Of a DNA stretch of 50,805 nt, positions 1-8,976 are shown piece after piece (position 1 is the stretch's first letter; every line of letters begins with the position of its first letter). The translations under genes were made by a program, and so were the position numbers. The DNA is from Cedecea neteri NBRC 105707 = ATCC 33855 (GTDB lineage Bacteria; Pseudomonadota; Gammaproteobacteria; Enterobacterales; Enterobacteriaceae), in the NCBI RefSeq assembly GCF_001571265.1, contig NZ_BCTL01000046.1, positions 1 through 50,805 of the forward strand, written 5' to 3'. The notes under the pieces are model-generated. The model ran no database searches. It was not told the origin of the DNA and saw only the letters and a list, made by a program, of their open reading frames with translations.

Positions 1-1
1 A

Positions 2-313
2 CAGGGCCTGATGGCCTTTGTTAAAGGCTGGGATAACAACACGCTTGGGATAACAGATGAAGGCAAACAAGCCAAAATCTGGGATGCCAAAGAAGGTGTT
101 TGTATTGGTCGCCGGGTTGTTGATGAAGTTAAAGAATGGACTGAACCGGGTAAAGGAAACCAGCAGGTTGTCCGGGTATCCTACTCATGGAAACTGGTTG
201 ATGTGCCGGGCTGGGTCGATAAAGAGGCGTTTTCCAGCGTCAAGGGGATGAATGAACCTGCTGATGGTGCCATGACGCTTGTTAAAACCAATAACGGCTG
301 GAAAGCTAACTAA
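2..313 (+). CDS. Hypothetical protein, probably 5'-truncated by the window edge
   Basis: The reading frame is open through the left edge, so the gene probably begins outside; an internal ATG at 11 with AGGG just upstream is an alternative start. The visible ~100 residues are soluble, rich in Lys, Val and Trp, with no signal peptide or membrane segment. I do not recognise the family. It is followed 10 bases later by a small zinc-ribbon membrane protein and may share a transcript with it. Confidence 0.5.
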   Translation, partial: QGLMAFVKGWDNNTLGITDEGKQAKIWDAKEGVCIGRRVVDEVKEWTEPGKGNQQVVRVSYSWKLVDVPGWVDKEAFSSVKGMNEPADGAMTLVKTNNGWKAN

Positions 314-323
314 GGATACGATC

Positions 324-599
324 ATGGAAAACAGTGCCATTCAGTGTCCTTTCTGTTTCAAAGAAAGCCAGCGTGGTGTTCATGTCTGTACGGGGTGTCA
401 GGCTTCTGTTTTATATGGAGCCTTTCCACAATGGTATGCTGTTGTAGTTATCTTCCTGTCTTTTGCATTATCGGTCCTGATAGGGATGTCTGCAGGAATG
501 GCTGGCGCTACTATCAGCCTACCGATAATTGCAGTTGTGGGTTTTGTGGCTGGGAAGGTGATTTTCTCTGATAATGTTGTTTTCAGACGAAGAATGTAA
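324..599 (+). CDS. Small zinc-ribbon membrane protein
   Basis: 91 residues. The N-terminus has two Cys pairs (CPFC near residue 8 and CTGC near residue 26), a typical zinc-ribbon layout. The rest is strongly hydrophobic and forms two probable membrane segments (about residues 38-58 and 60-82), ending in a basic RRRM tail. The ATG at 324 is preceded by AAGGA; an in-frame upstream start at 279 would overlap the previous gene and lacks a ribosome site. The function is unknown; such proteins are common small cargo in plasmids and islands. Confidence 0.65.
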   Translation: MENSAIQCPFCFKESQRGVHVCTGCQASVLYGAFPQWYAVVVIFLSFALSVLIGMSAGMAGATISLPIIAVVGFVAGKVIFSDNVVFRRRM

Positions 600-615
600 T
601 CAGCCTTACTACAGA

Positions 616-652
616 AAACCATACTTTTGATTTATCAGGGTATGGTTTTTTT
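616..652 (+). terminator. Rho-independent terminator
   Basis: A perfect 9-base inverted repeat (AAACCATAC at 616-624, GTATGGTTT at 640-648) is followed by a run of T. It ends the transcript of the two small genes to its left. Confidence 0.75.
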
Positions 653-909
653 GTGGGTAAGGGGAAAAGAAAATCTGAAATCGATATTGAGCTGACACTT
701 TTGTAACTCAGGACAATGTTTTACCTTACCGAGAGCTAGATGCCAGCAACGGACATAGGTAAAACCATATAATCAATAGCTTAGCCCATATTTACTTTAT
801 GGCATGATTGAATCAAAATCTTTTGAGGTAATGATTAGATACTTTATTTCTTTTCTGCAAACCGATGTTGTAGAATAACATTTCTTAGTCAATTACATGG
901 AAATTTCCT
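653..909. other. Gene-free stretch before the interrupted membrane gene
   Basis: AT-rich DNA with no plausible gene. It should contain the promoter of the interrupted membrane-protein gene that starts at 910. I see no clear -10/-35 pair that I would defend, and no repeats. Confidence 0.4.
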
Positions 910-1632
910 ATGGAATCTTCTCCGGGCAACGTTAGAGAACCTGTAGATAGTAGAGGCATTTCACAAAATTTAGTCGTGCATTTTAATCTATATCGAGATT
1001 ATTTCAATAAGCTTTTAAATAAAGACTTCAATAGCACTAATACTTTCTTTACGGTAGAGGATAAAGAAAAAATAAAAGAAGCTTACGAAAAAGCTCATCA
1101 CATCAGGGAGTACGAAATAAACCTTTATTGGTCCCGATTAAATTATCTATAAGCTATTACAGCAGTTCTCTTCACTGGTTGGGGAGTGATGCTAAATAGT
1201 ATGATTAATCCTGAAGAAGGTCATTTAATCAATGGGTTACAATATTTTACTTTATTTTTCATTTCGATTTTTGGTGTGGCATTGACAACAGTTTCAAGGT
1301 TGATTACAAAAGCGGGCAAGCATTGGCAACAGGTATGGGAATATCATTTAATGGCTTTAGAACCTTTTCAATCGGGTAGCCTTTACAGATTAAAATTCAA
1401 GAGTTATCGAATCGACTTGCCTTCGATCAGTCAATCTGTCAGCCTCTTTCATGTTTTTTTGTTGCTTATGTGGTGCGGTTCAGCATTGCTATCAGCTATT
1501 ATTCCATTTTTTAAAGATGACCATGCTTTCCTTATTGTTGAAGTCGTAGTGCTCATATTAATATATCAGATATATAAACGTATTAATAAATACGTTTTGA
1601 AATCATCTAATATTGATCTTACATTAATGTAG
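910..1632 (+). pseudogene. Membrane protein gene interrupted by an in-frame stop
   Basis: Two open frames (910-1152 and 1186-1632) lie in the same phase and are separated only by one TAA at 1150-1152. Read through, they give about 240 residues: a soluble, charged N-terminal part of about 80 residues with helical Lys/Glu character, a membrane segment just after the stop, a second one (about residues 105-125), a Trp-rich cytoplasmic stretch, and two more hydrophobic segments near the C-terminus. Start ATG at 910 follows GGAAA. The family is not recognised. Either a recent nonsense mutation has killed the gene, or two separate pieces are made, the second from an internal ATG; the first view is simpler. 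Confidence 0.65.
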
Positions 1633-1779
1633 TACTTTAGGTTTTTTTAAAAACATTCTGGCCCCAGCACATCAATTTCTCATTGAGTGCTGCTGGTGTC
1701 GCTTTTGTTACTGATGTTTTTAGCCATAGCGTGTGTTATCTCTGAGATTAAGTCTGAGCCAATGCTCATAAACACAGTG

Positions 1780-3195
1780 TCATTCATAATCACGATTATG
1801 ACGATAACCCGGTGGCCTCAACTTGGGAGCACGATTTTTTCCTGCATATTCTGGTGGCATTGATGGCGTGAAAGACATACTGTTATCAGCATCAGTTTTA
1901 TCTTTCTCTGGACGACTTGGGAAACGCCTGACCTCATCAGGTGTTGGACTATAAGTGTCACTGTTAAACCTTGCACGTCTTTCATGCTCTGCGCGTGAAA
2001 CATAGATCCCCTGAACCTCATCAAAGACATAGTTCTCAGCGATACGCTTATCGTGTTCAATATCAGGAGCAACAGCAACAGGCTTCTTCTTGGCCCAGAC
2101 AAACTTCTCTCTAACATATTCGACTACCAGAAGGGTAAAGCGCTTAAAGATGCCATCCTTACGAGGTTTAACATATTTCCTTTTAGATTTAACTGGAGCG
2201 CGTTTACCCGCTCTGGCTGTTGAAGATACAGGCGCTTTCAGTTTAGTGCGTGTATGAGGTGCAGGAGCAACCAGAACAGGTTTTTGGTTTTCTGACGACG
2301 AAGACTGTGAACCTGTTTCAGGTAATACAATTTCAACGGGTTCAGGAAGCTCTGTCACGGTGAAACTTCTGAGGTCAACAACGATCTGAAGATCCAAATC
2401 TTTAAAGACACCATATGTGGCCTGTGCTTCAAGTTTCATCTCATCACGAAGTGCCTGCTCTGCTGCGCGTTGCTCCTGAGCATCCTGATTTTTCCATTTA
2501 CCACGATGGATACGTGCCATTGGCCGGCGACTGGTTAATGTTGCCTTGGCAAGCCATAATGCTTTTTCTTCTGTATCTAAGGTAATAGCGGCGTTTTCAA
2601 TCGCTTCATTATATTGGGTATCAATGGAGCGGTGATCGATACGTTCCGGCACCCCTGACGTTTCAAGATAACGATTGGCAAGCGTAGCCCATGATTCACG
2701 CCACTGGATCGCATTTTTTTTATCGTTCCAGCTTCTTTCTTTTTTGCCAAAGCCATCAGCAGTGATCGGTTTTAATGTCAACATCACATGAGCGTGAGGG
2801 TTTCTACCATCAAGATCATGAAAAACGATATCAGCAATCATGCCTTTATCAACGAAATTGTTCTGGCAGTATTCAGCTACCAGTTTGATTTTCTCCTCAT
2901 GATTAAGCTCACAGGGAATAGCAACATCAAAATAACGAGCTGTTTGACCGTCTTTCTGACGCTCAACTTTTTCTACTTCATTCCATAAGGCGGCAGAACT
3001 TTCAATAATATGAGCAGGAGCGGAAACAGGCGATAATATCATATGGTGAAATAAATCTTTTCTGTGGCTGAAATCATAGGTATTACCTGTGCGGTCATCT
3101 GTTATTCTGCAACGCGCATGATAAGCTGCCTTCCCACAGGAAGACATACCCTCAGAACGTTTCACAATTTTAAACTCCAGATGAAATATCGCCAT
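1780..3195 (-). CDS. MobA/MobL (MobQ-class) relaxase
   Basis: About 471 residues. The N-terminus has the MobA/MobL nickase pattern: a beta-strand start (MAIFHLEFKIVKR), a conserved SCGKAAYHAR region, and the metal-binding histidine motif III in GRNPHAHVMLTLK (about residues 140-150). After residue 260 the protein becomes a low-complexity, basic, Pro/Lys-rich tail that has neither a primase domain nor a recognisable helicase. It would nick the oriT about 150-180 bases upstream of its start and pilot one strand into a recipient, using a helper's secretion channel. I chose the ATG at 3195; a TTG six codons upstream is possible. Reads away from the oriT and the divergent accessory genes. Confidence 0.85.
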   Translation of the reverse strand: MAIFHLEFKIVKRSEGMSSCGKAAYHARCRITDDRTGNTYDFSHRKDLFHHMILSPVSAPAHIIESSAALWNEVEKVERQKDGQTARYFDVAIPCELNHEEKIKLVAEYCQNNFVDKGMIADIVFHDLDGRNPHAHVMLTLKPITADGFGKKERSWNDKKNAIQWRESWATLANRYLETSGVPERIDHRSIDTQYNEAIENAAITLDTEEKALWLAKATLTSRRPMARIHRGKWKNQDAQEQRAAEQALRDEMKLEAQATYGVFKDLDLQIVVDLRSFTVTELPEPVEIVLPETGSQSSSSENQKPVLVAPAPHTRTKLKAPVSSTARAGKRAPVKSKRKYVKPRKDGIFKRFTLLVVEYVREKFVWAKKKPVAVAPDIEHDKRIAENYVFDEVQGIYVSRAEHERRARFNSDTYSPTPDEVRRFPSRPEKDKTDADNSMSFTPSMPPEYAGKNRAPKLRPPGYRHNRDYE

Positions 3196-3338
3196 TAATA
3201 CACATAATCTCAAATATAAAATATAACTATGCTGCCTTTAGTTTTTCGTAAAAAAAACTTTGTGGTTGACGTTGACTTTGTTTTCCAGAGGAAAACGGTT
3301 CTGGTTTTAGCCTGCGGCAGCAACCGTCGGTAGACCCC

Positions 3339-3369
3339 ACACGCTCACGAAGTGAGTGTATAAGTGGGC
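3339..3369. other. Probable oriT, RSF1010/MobQ type
   Basis: A hairpin with perfect CTCAC-GAA-GTGAG core (3344-3356), extended by ACA/TGT outside a two-base bulge, is followed at once by TATAAGTGGGC. The RSF1010/R1162 oriT has the same plan: an inverted repeat with a GAA loop followed a few bases later by TAAGTGCGCCC containing nic. The match in loop, arm spacing and TAAGTG, next to a MobQ relaxase gene, supports the call. The exact nick position is not shown by the sequence. Confidence 0.7.
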
Positions 3370-3387
3370 ATTGTTTTTTAAACAATG
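3369..3387. repeat. Perfect 8-base inverted repeat next to oriT
   Basis: CATTGTTT and AAACAATG are separated by TTT. It lies immediately beside the nic-like sequence. It could be an accessory-protein site or a weak terminator; the sequence does not decide. Confidence 0.5.
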
Positions 3388-3930
3388 TAAAAACCGCTTA
3401 CTTAATTAATACGAAATATATTAATGCCTGTAAAATTAACAACAAACAAAACGCCAAATTAAGCGGCGCTATCTGGATGAAAGGGCGAAGTGTCCCGCGA
3501 TATTACATGAATGGGTTTTGATAGTGTCCGAAGGACAGAAAAAGTATTAATTTATCCCGCCGTAAGGCGGGGAAGTGCTAAAGCAAGAAAATAGGTGAGC
3601 TTATCGGTAGTTTTCCCTGTTGCACAATTCACAGGTTAGGACATGAAATGCAATATCAAATCTAACAGATAAAATGAAAACCACTAAAAGACAAAAATAA
3701 GTAACGCGGAGAGGTCGGGGTTCTAAAGGGAGGGGTATTTTTGATACTCCGTTTGTAATTTTCATTTTTAACCTATTGTTATCTTCTTAATGATAATTTC
3801 ATGGTTTGTTTTGTAATTTTGGGGATCACTGTTGACCTGATGAGTTTATATTTAATAAAATATCTTTATTGTCTTGATAATTATCTAAAATATGGTAAAG
3901 GATAATTGTTAACAACAGTAAGGAGGTGTG

Positions 3931-4188
3931 ATGTATAAAAACAACGATGAGGCTATTGACTGGGAAACGAAGAGACTTCTTGATGAAGGAGTCTATACCG
4001 ATACAGAACAAGCCTATTTGGAAGCGGAAAAAATAGTAAACCGGATAAGGGAACAGGCAAAGCAACGACAGATTAAGCAGCAGTTTAGATTGAAGGTTAG
4101 ATCAATTAAGAAACAACTGAATAATGGTTATGATTATGCAAATATCCCTTACGCTAAAAATAAAAAACATTGGGGGGATGACATATGA
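3931..4188 (+). CDS. Small mobilization-associated protein
   Basis: 85 residues, highly charged, predicted mostly alpha-helical with Lys/Arg/Gln-rich central segment (about residues 35-65). ATG at 3931 follows a strong AGGAGG; the GTG one codon earlier is too close to it. The stop overlaps the start of the next gene (ATATGA), so the two are translationally coupled. The divergent position beside oriT and the relaxase suggests a relaxosome accessory role, but I recognise no named family. Confidence 0.6.
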   Translation: MYKNNDEAIDWETKRLLDEGVYTDTEQAYLEAEKIVNRIREQAKQRQIKQQFRLKVRSIKKQLNNGYDYANIPYAKNKKHWGDDI

Positions 4189-4466
4189 CAACAAAAACAA
4201 TCAAACAACAAATTGCTTCCGCACAGGAACGTTTATATTTTTTGGAAGCTAAAAAGAAACAACAAACTAAAAAAGAAAATACACGTCAGAAAATTATTTT
4301 CGGCGCAGAGGTTGCCAAAGTCTTGAGGTGTGATATTGATTATGTAGATAAGGAACTGGTCTTTGGGGTTCTACTTGATATCCCTAATCTACATGAGAGT
4401 GATATCGAAGCTTACAGAGCACGAGGCCAAGTCTATATCGACACAGTTATAAATAAATCCAAATAA
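4185..4466 (+). CDS. MobC/TraD-like relaxosome accessory protein
   Basis: 93 residues. A Lys/Gln-rich helical N-terminal half (about residues 1-35) leads into RQKIIFGAEVAKVL and a LVFGVLLDI segment. This order resembles the short TraD/MobC accessory proteins of MobQ systems, where a basic coiled-coil precedes an RKxxxLGxLV-like segment and a GxLL segment. The start overlaps the stop of the preceding gene and has GGGGGG upstream. It likely helps the relaxase open or bind oriT. The family match is by pattern and is weak. Confidence 0.5.
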   Translation: MTTKTIKQQIASAQERLYFLEAKKKQQTKKENTRQKIIFGAEVAKVLRCDIDYVDKELVFGVLLDIPNLHESDIEAYRARGQVYIDTVINKSK

Positions 4467-4497
4467 TAAATTTCCTTTTTCACGTCCGAACGGTGAG

Positions 4498-4524
4498 CCG
4501 ATCTGAAACTTGTTTTCAGGTCGG
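4498..4524. repeat. Inverted repeat between mob genes and pilV
   Basis: CCGATCTGAAA and TTTCAGGTCGG form an 11-base stem with one G-T mismatch and a short loop. No T-run follows, so it is not a standard terminator; it may stabilise an mRNA end or bind a regulator. Confidence 0.4.
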
Positions 4525-4655
4525 TGAACTGTTTATCAAGCCTGAAGGCGCGATAGTCAATTTTTATCTTCTTTGCCTTATTTTTCATGTTTCCAGTTGA
4601 CTACTTTTTTATTCTTGTTAATTGATGATTACGTGAAATAAAAAGGACAAGAAAA

Positions 4656-6419
4656 ATGATTAAACATAATAAAGGGTTTTCCCTGTTAGAACTGATACTG
4701 GTTTTAGGTGTCGGTACGGCAATAGCTTTCATTAAATTTCAGGATATGAAAGGTGAACAGGAAAACATGACTGCCAGTGCTGTTGGTTCACAAATTAAAC
4801 AGGTAGGGGAAGCGGTTAACCGTTATATTAGTATTCGCTTTGATAAGCTTTCAACACTTTCTACAAGCAGCAATCAGAGCAGCGATCCGGGGCCAAGAAA
4901 CTGCTCAACTGCCAATAATAGCTGTACTATTACCTACCAGACACTGATAAATGAAGGCTTATTACCAGCATCGTACAATGGCATAAATGTCAATCGCTCC
5001 GCTTATTCGATTGTTCTCAGACGCTCTGGCAATGCGCCAGATTATGTTATTAATGGGTTAGTTATGACCACCGAACAATGGAAGGAAGGAGATAGGATAC
5101 GTTATGATTTATTGGGTAAGTCTATGCAGACTGCTGGTATTGACAGTGGCGTAAGTAAGTTGACCTCGACGGTCTCCGGGTATGGAGGACAATGGTCAGA
5201 AAAAGCTTCTGATTATAACAACATTACGTCAACTGGTTTGCTGGCGTATCGTGTGGGTTATAACAGTGCTATGTATTCAGTTTATCTTCGCCGTGACGGA
5301 ACCCTGCCAATGACAGGTGATCTGAATATGGGAACTAAAAATATTTATAATGCGGATAACATAACAGCATCAGGAAAAGGAACTTTTGGTGGTGAGGTGG
5401 AAGCAGGTGCTTGGGTTCATGCCAGAAATGGATACGGGGATTTACTGAGTATTGGTGGTGATGCATTAGCCAATGATTATGAAATAAGAATGGACGCAGA
5501 TAAACCGTTAGGTATCCATATGAAAAGCAACCGATCTGATATTACAGTATTAAAAATTACAGGTGGTGTGGAGGTTGTCGGAGAGCTTAATACAACAGGG
5601 AATATTACATCGGGTAGAAATATAGCGGCTGGAAACTGGCTTATTGCTCATAATGGTGGTGGAAACACTATGTATATCGGTGGTGATGCTTCTGGAGTGG
5701 TTAACGGGACTGCTGGTAATGATTATGAGATAAAAATGGATACAGCTAAACCTTTAACTATATGGAATACTGCAATGTCAGACAGAACTCAAAATATGTT
5801 AGAGGTCTGGGGAACGCAGCAAATAACGGGTAATTTATCAGTGGCAGCTTCTGGTGATGCTAATGGTACCATTACCGCGTCTGGAAATATCACATCTAAT
5901 AATACTGTTTACGGTAAATACCTTAGTCCAACAGAAAACGTAGCCGTTGGTGATAGCTGTGCGGAAAATGGACTTATTGGTAAAACTTCGGCAGGTAGAA
6001 CGGTATCATGTATAAATAATATCTGGAAAAACCAAATAAGTATTATTGATTATCAAGAAATAAATGCTGTGAATGTAGCGGATAGGCCTGCATATGCTGG
6101 ATGTGCAACTGCAATTGTTAATGCTTCTAAAGTATATACTACTACAATTAATACGACGACAGAGGAAATTTTTTCAACCTCTTTAAATGGTGGCGGTGCG
6201 GACAAAACGCTTAATCCTGATAGTAAAAATAATTTGGCTCTCTGTGTTTTTGTTAATAATGCATTATGCTCAGCTGATACAAATATAAAAGGATATGCAT
6301 CTGGTAATGCAAGTTGTATAAAAAAATTAAATAAAGGCACTAACACTATCACATGGGTTGTAGGGCATACATATGGGCTTTCCCGATTTTTAATCCAATA
6401 CACAAGGTTTCAGTATTAA
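4656..6419 (+). CDS. pilV: PilV-type type IV pilus tip adhesin
   Basis: 587 residues. The N-terminus (MIKHNKGFSLLELILVL) has a basic leader, Gly, then a hydrophobic helix with Leu-Glu, as in type IV prepilins cut by a prepilin peptidase. The middle has repeated short Gly/Asn-rich blocks (DYEI-MD-KPL near residues 275-290 and 363-375; ASGNIT-type units) like the shaft of IncI plasmid PilV. Near residues 432-455, DSCAENGLIGKTSAGRTVSC matches the conserved Cys-flanked segment just before the shufflon-variable tip in R64 PilV. About 130 further residues form the receptor-binding tip. AAGGAC precedes the ATG. No other pil gene is visible, so it is an orphan in this window. Confidence 0.8.
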   Translation: MIKHNKGFSLLELILVLGVGTAIAFIKFQDMKGEQENMTASAVGSQIKQVGEAVNRYISIRFDKLSTLSTSSNQSSDPGPRNCSTANNSCTITYQTLINEGLLPASYNGINVNRSAYSIVLRRSGNAPDYVINGLVMTTEQWKEGDRIRYDLLGKSMQTAGIDSGVSKLTSTVSGYGGQWSEKASDYNNITSTGLLAYRVGYNSAMYSVYLRRDGTLPMTGDLNMGTKNIYNADNITASGKGTFGGEVEAGAWVHARNGYGDLLSIGGDALANDYEIRMDADKPLGIHMKSNRSDITVLKITGGVEVVGELNTTGNITSGRNIAAGNWLIAHNGGGNTMYIGGDASGVVNGTAGNDYEIKMDTAKPLTIWNTAMSDRTQNMLEVWGTQQITGNLSVAASGDANGTITASGNITSNNTVYGKYLSPTENVAVGDSCAENGLIGKTSAGRTVSCINNIWKNQISIIDYQEINAVNVADRPAYAGCATAIVNASKVYTTTINTTTEEIFSTSLNGGGADKTLNPDSKNNLALCVFVNNALCSADTNIKGYASGNASCIKKLNKGTNTITWVVGHTYGLSRFLIQYTRFQY

Positions 6420-6587
6420 AAAATATAGTGTTTTTATGATTTCTGAAAAGGTGTGCCTTGTATTGTTCCACTTTCAATCAAGATCAAAAGCCCGGAAGTA
6501 AGGGTTATAAATGGTGATTATCTTTGAATGGTGCTTAATTAGATACTTTTACGGTGCAAACTCAGATTGTCTGACCAAACTTTACTA

Positions 6588-7397
6588 TTAGCTGTGTGAT
6601 TCAATCAGCGCATTGACCTCATCTGCAAAATCAATAAAGGTTGCTCCTACTAGGTAATTTCCTCTTTTCGCTCGGTGCTCTTTAAATATACCAGCAGCCA
6701 GAAGGGAGAACTCACCGCTCGTGCGGTGCATAACGATCTGAGCAATAACACCTCCACTCATACCCGCCAGTGAAGGTATGGATGTAGTACTGCTTATTGG
6801 TTCAAAAGTGATATTTTTATTTTTTCCATCAGGTACAAAATGGAAGAAAATATCTTCGGTTTTCCGCTCATAGTAGAAATGGTGGAAGGTTAAGTTAAAA
6901 GGAGTCAGCCCCTTCTCTGGACGCAGTAAGTGTAGTTTATTGAGCTTTGCGGGATAACCAATGATAACAAAAGATGATGTTTTTATTTCGCAATCATCAT
7001 GAACTGAAGTGAATACTTTGCTGTAGGGGATATCCATAGCAATTTTTCTCGGCAGCGGAATTACTGCATAGTCTTGCTCATCATTGAAAAATATTTCGAG
7101 TTTTCCAAACGGGAATTTAACGCCATCGATTGAGATAAAAGGTGAAACACTTTTACGCATCTCAGTAATGACATGTGATGCCGTCACAATGCAGGGCATC
7201 TTCCCATCGCATAAATAAAGAAATCCACTACCGACCAGAAAAGCTTCTTGGGGGTTGAACTCTTTTCTAACAAAAAATGATACCAGTGCGCTACGCCAGT
7301 CCAGTGCAAGCGCCGATGTCTTATTTTTTTCTATCCAGTTCGGAACAAAGACACTAACAGGCAGAAAAGGATATATTAGAGTGGAATCAGACAGCAT
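6588..7397 (-). CDS. Stand-alone trypsin-like serine protease
   Basis: 269 residues, with no signal peptide, so probably cytoplasmic. It shows a chymotrypsin-fold triad: His75 in VTASHVI, Asp109 in QDYAVI and Ser214 in AGMSGGVI, preceded by a GSGFL strand (about residues 56-60). It lacks PDZ domains and is much shorter than DegP-class proteases. Similar stand-alone protease domains occur as effectors in bacterial defence modules, but no partner gene with a nucleotide sensor is beside it. It is flanked by pilV and the integrase. Function in the element is not known; the enzymatic assignment rests on the triad. Confidence 0.65.
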   Translation of the reverse strand: MLSDSTLIYPFLPVSVFVPNWIEKNKTSALALDWRSALVSFFVRKEFNPQEAFLVGSGFLYLCDGKMPCIVTASHVITEMRKSVSPFISIDGVKFPFGKLEIFFNDEQDYAVIPLPRKIAMDIPYSKVFTSVHDDCEIKTSSFVIIGYPAKLNKLHLLRPEKGLTPFNLTFHHFYYERKTEDIFFHFVPDGKNKNITFEPISSTTSIPSLAGMSGGVIAQIVMHRTSGEFSLLAAGIFKEHRAKRGNYLVGATFIDFADEVNALIESHS

Positions 7398-7572
7398 GCT
7401 ATCCCTTGAAAATTACTTGAATGAAAATTATAAAAATATTAATTAAAAGAAAGTTCAATTCAACCAAAAATTTTACTCGCGGCACTTTCTCTCTGCTCTT
7501 TACCAACTGTCAGATTTAATCGTGCTTTAACATCGACACTGCCAGATCAAGTCTGAACTAATACAATTCACG

Positions 7573-8811
7573 CTACACCTCTGAAACGCTCTCACCCACA
7601 CAATACCCCGCCCAATCCCTCATGAGAGCCACACGCTTTGGCCATAGCGTTCCCCGCTGGTAGGCTGCTTCAGCTTTATCAGCCAACTGGTGAGCCAGCG
7701 CATGTTCGATAACTTCCCTCTGGTGTGATGTAGTTTCACCCGCCCATTCGCGGAAGGTTGATCGAAAGCCATGCTGTGTTAATCCTGAGTGGTTCATTCG
7801 CTTTAATACTGCCAGCAAAGACATATCTGATAGCTGTCCACCACGTGGGGCAGGGAACACAAGGTTATTGTCCTTGAAACGTGGTAAAGCCTTTAACAAA
7901 GCTACTGCCGCTTCTGATAGCGGAACACGATGCTCTTTACCGGCTTTCATTCGGTTGCCGGGGATTGTCCATGTTTTTTCTTTCAAATCCATTTCATTCC
8001 ATTCAGCGCCGCGGACCTCACCAGAACGAGCAACGGTTAGGATTGAAAACTCAAGTGCTCGTGCTGAAATGCCAGCTCGTTTGCGTAGATCGGACATGAA
8101 CGAACCGATTTCACTATAGGGCAGTGCAGCGTGATGTTTTTGTTTCTGAACCTTACTTGGCATTGGCAGGAGGGGCTTGAGCATCCCTTTCCATGCCGCT
8201 GGGTTATCACCTTCAAAATATTCTCTGGCTTTGGCGTAATCAATGATGGTTTCGATACGTCCACGCAGGCGGCTGGCGGTTTCGTTTTTTGTTAACCAGA
8301 TAGGTTCAAGGATGGTTAGCAGATCGGCTCTGGTGATTTCACTGACAGCTTTTTGACCAATAACCGGGTAGGCATAGGTTTCCAGAGTGGAACGCCACTG
8401 CGCGATATGTTTCTGATTCTTTAGTTCCTTGGACTTAATTTCGATGACATCTTCAGCACAATCAGCAAACGTTTTTTTCTTATGTGCCTGCTTCTCCTGA
8501 TGCGCTTTATGGATGTGTTTTTCTTCCAGCGGATCGATACCATTACGGATCTGCTTACGTAGCGCACGAGCTTTGTCACGCGCTTCTGCTAAAGAAACTT
8601 CAGGGTAGGGGCCAAGACCTAAGTTTAAGCGTCTGGGAACGGTTCTTCCTTGTCCGTTAACTCTGACTCCCATCGCTACGCAAAGGATCCATGAACGGGA
8701 TTGCCCTCTGTTACGCAGATATAAGCCATCAACCCCACCAACTGCAAAAGAACCTTCTTTTTTTAGTTTTGATACGGCAAGTCCTGAGAGTTCTTTGGCT
8801 TTCTTTGGCAT
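7573..8811 (-). CDS. int: P4-type tyrosine integrase
   Basis: 412 residues. An N-terminal DUF4102-type arm-binding domain (residues 1-90) is followed by a core-binding SAM-like domain (about 110-200) and the catalytic domain. The catalytic residues are visible: Arg262 in VARSGEVRG, His347 and Arg350 in HGFR, His370/374, and Tyr384 in AAYQRG. It catalyses integration and excision at the attachment core 166 bases upstream of its start. It reads leftward into the element, away from the chromosome. Length and domain order are normal, so it is probably functional. Confidence 0.92.
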   Translation of the reverse strand: MPKKAKELSGLAVSKLKKEGSFAVGGVDGLYLRNRGQSRSWILCVAMGVRVNGQGRTVPRRLNLGLGPYPEVSLAEARDKARALRKQIRNGIDPLEEKHIHKAHQEKQAHKKKTFADCAEDVIEIKSKELKNQKHIAQWRSTLETYAYPVIGQKAVSEITRADLLTILEPIWLTKNETASRLRGRIETIIDYAKAREYFEGDNPAAWKGMLKPLLPMPSKVQKQKHHAALPYSEIGSFMSDLRKRAGISARALEFSILTVARSGEVRGAEWNEMDLKEKTWTIPGNRMKAGKEHRVPLSEAAVALLKALPRFKDNNLVFPAPRGGQLSDMSLLAVLKRMNHSGLTQHGFRSTFREWAGETTSHQREVIEHALAHQLADKAEAAYQRGTLWPKRVALMRDWAGYCVGESVSEV

Positions 8812-8976
8812 ATGTTAAATCCTGTCGTACAAACCGCCATGCATAAGGTACTGCATAAAATGTCAGATTTTTCCGCGCCTCGCAATACCTCTCCGAACAA
8901 AGGGTTTTGACAACATATTGTTTATTAATAGAAAAAATATACTTTCCCTGACGATTTCGGACATTATTATGGCGGA

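Larger units (their letters stand above)
3196..3930. other. Non-coding transfer-origin region
   Basis: About 730 bases without a credible gene between the relaxase and the divergent accessory genes. It contains the oriT hairpin (3339-3369), a second perfect inverted repeat (3369-3387), several short GC-rich patches in AT-rich DNA, and presumably divergent promoters. The layout (relaxase, oriT, divergent small mob genes) is that of mobilizable plasmids. Confidence 0.6.

Noticed and set aside
4656-6587. Shufflon recombination sites in or after pilV
   Set aside because: I found no repeated sfx-like 19-base element and no alternative C-terminal segments in either strand nearby.
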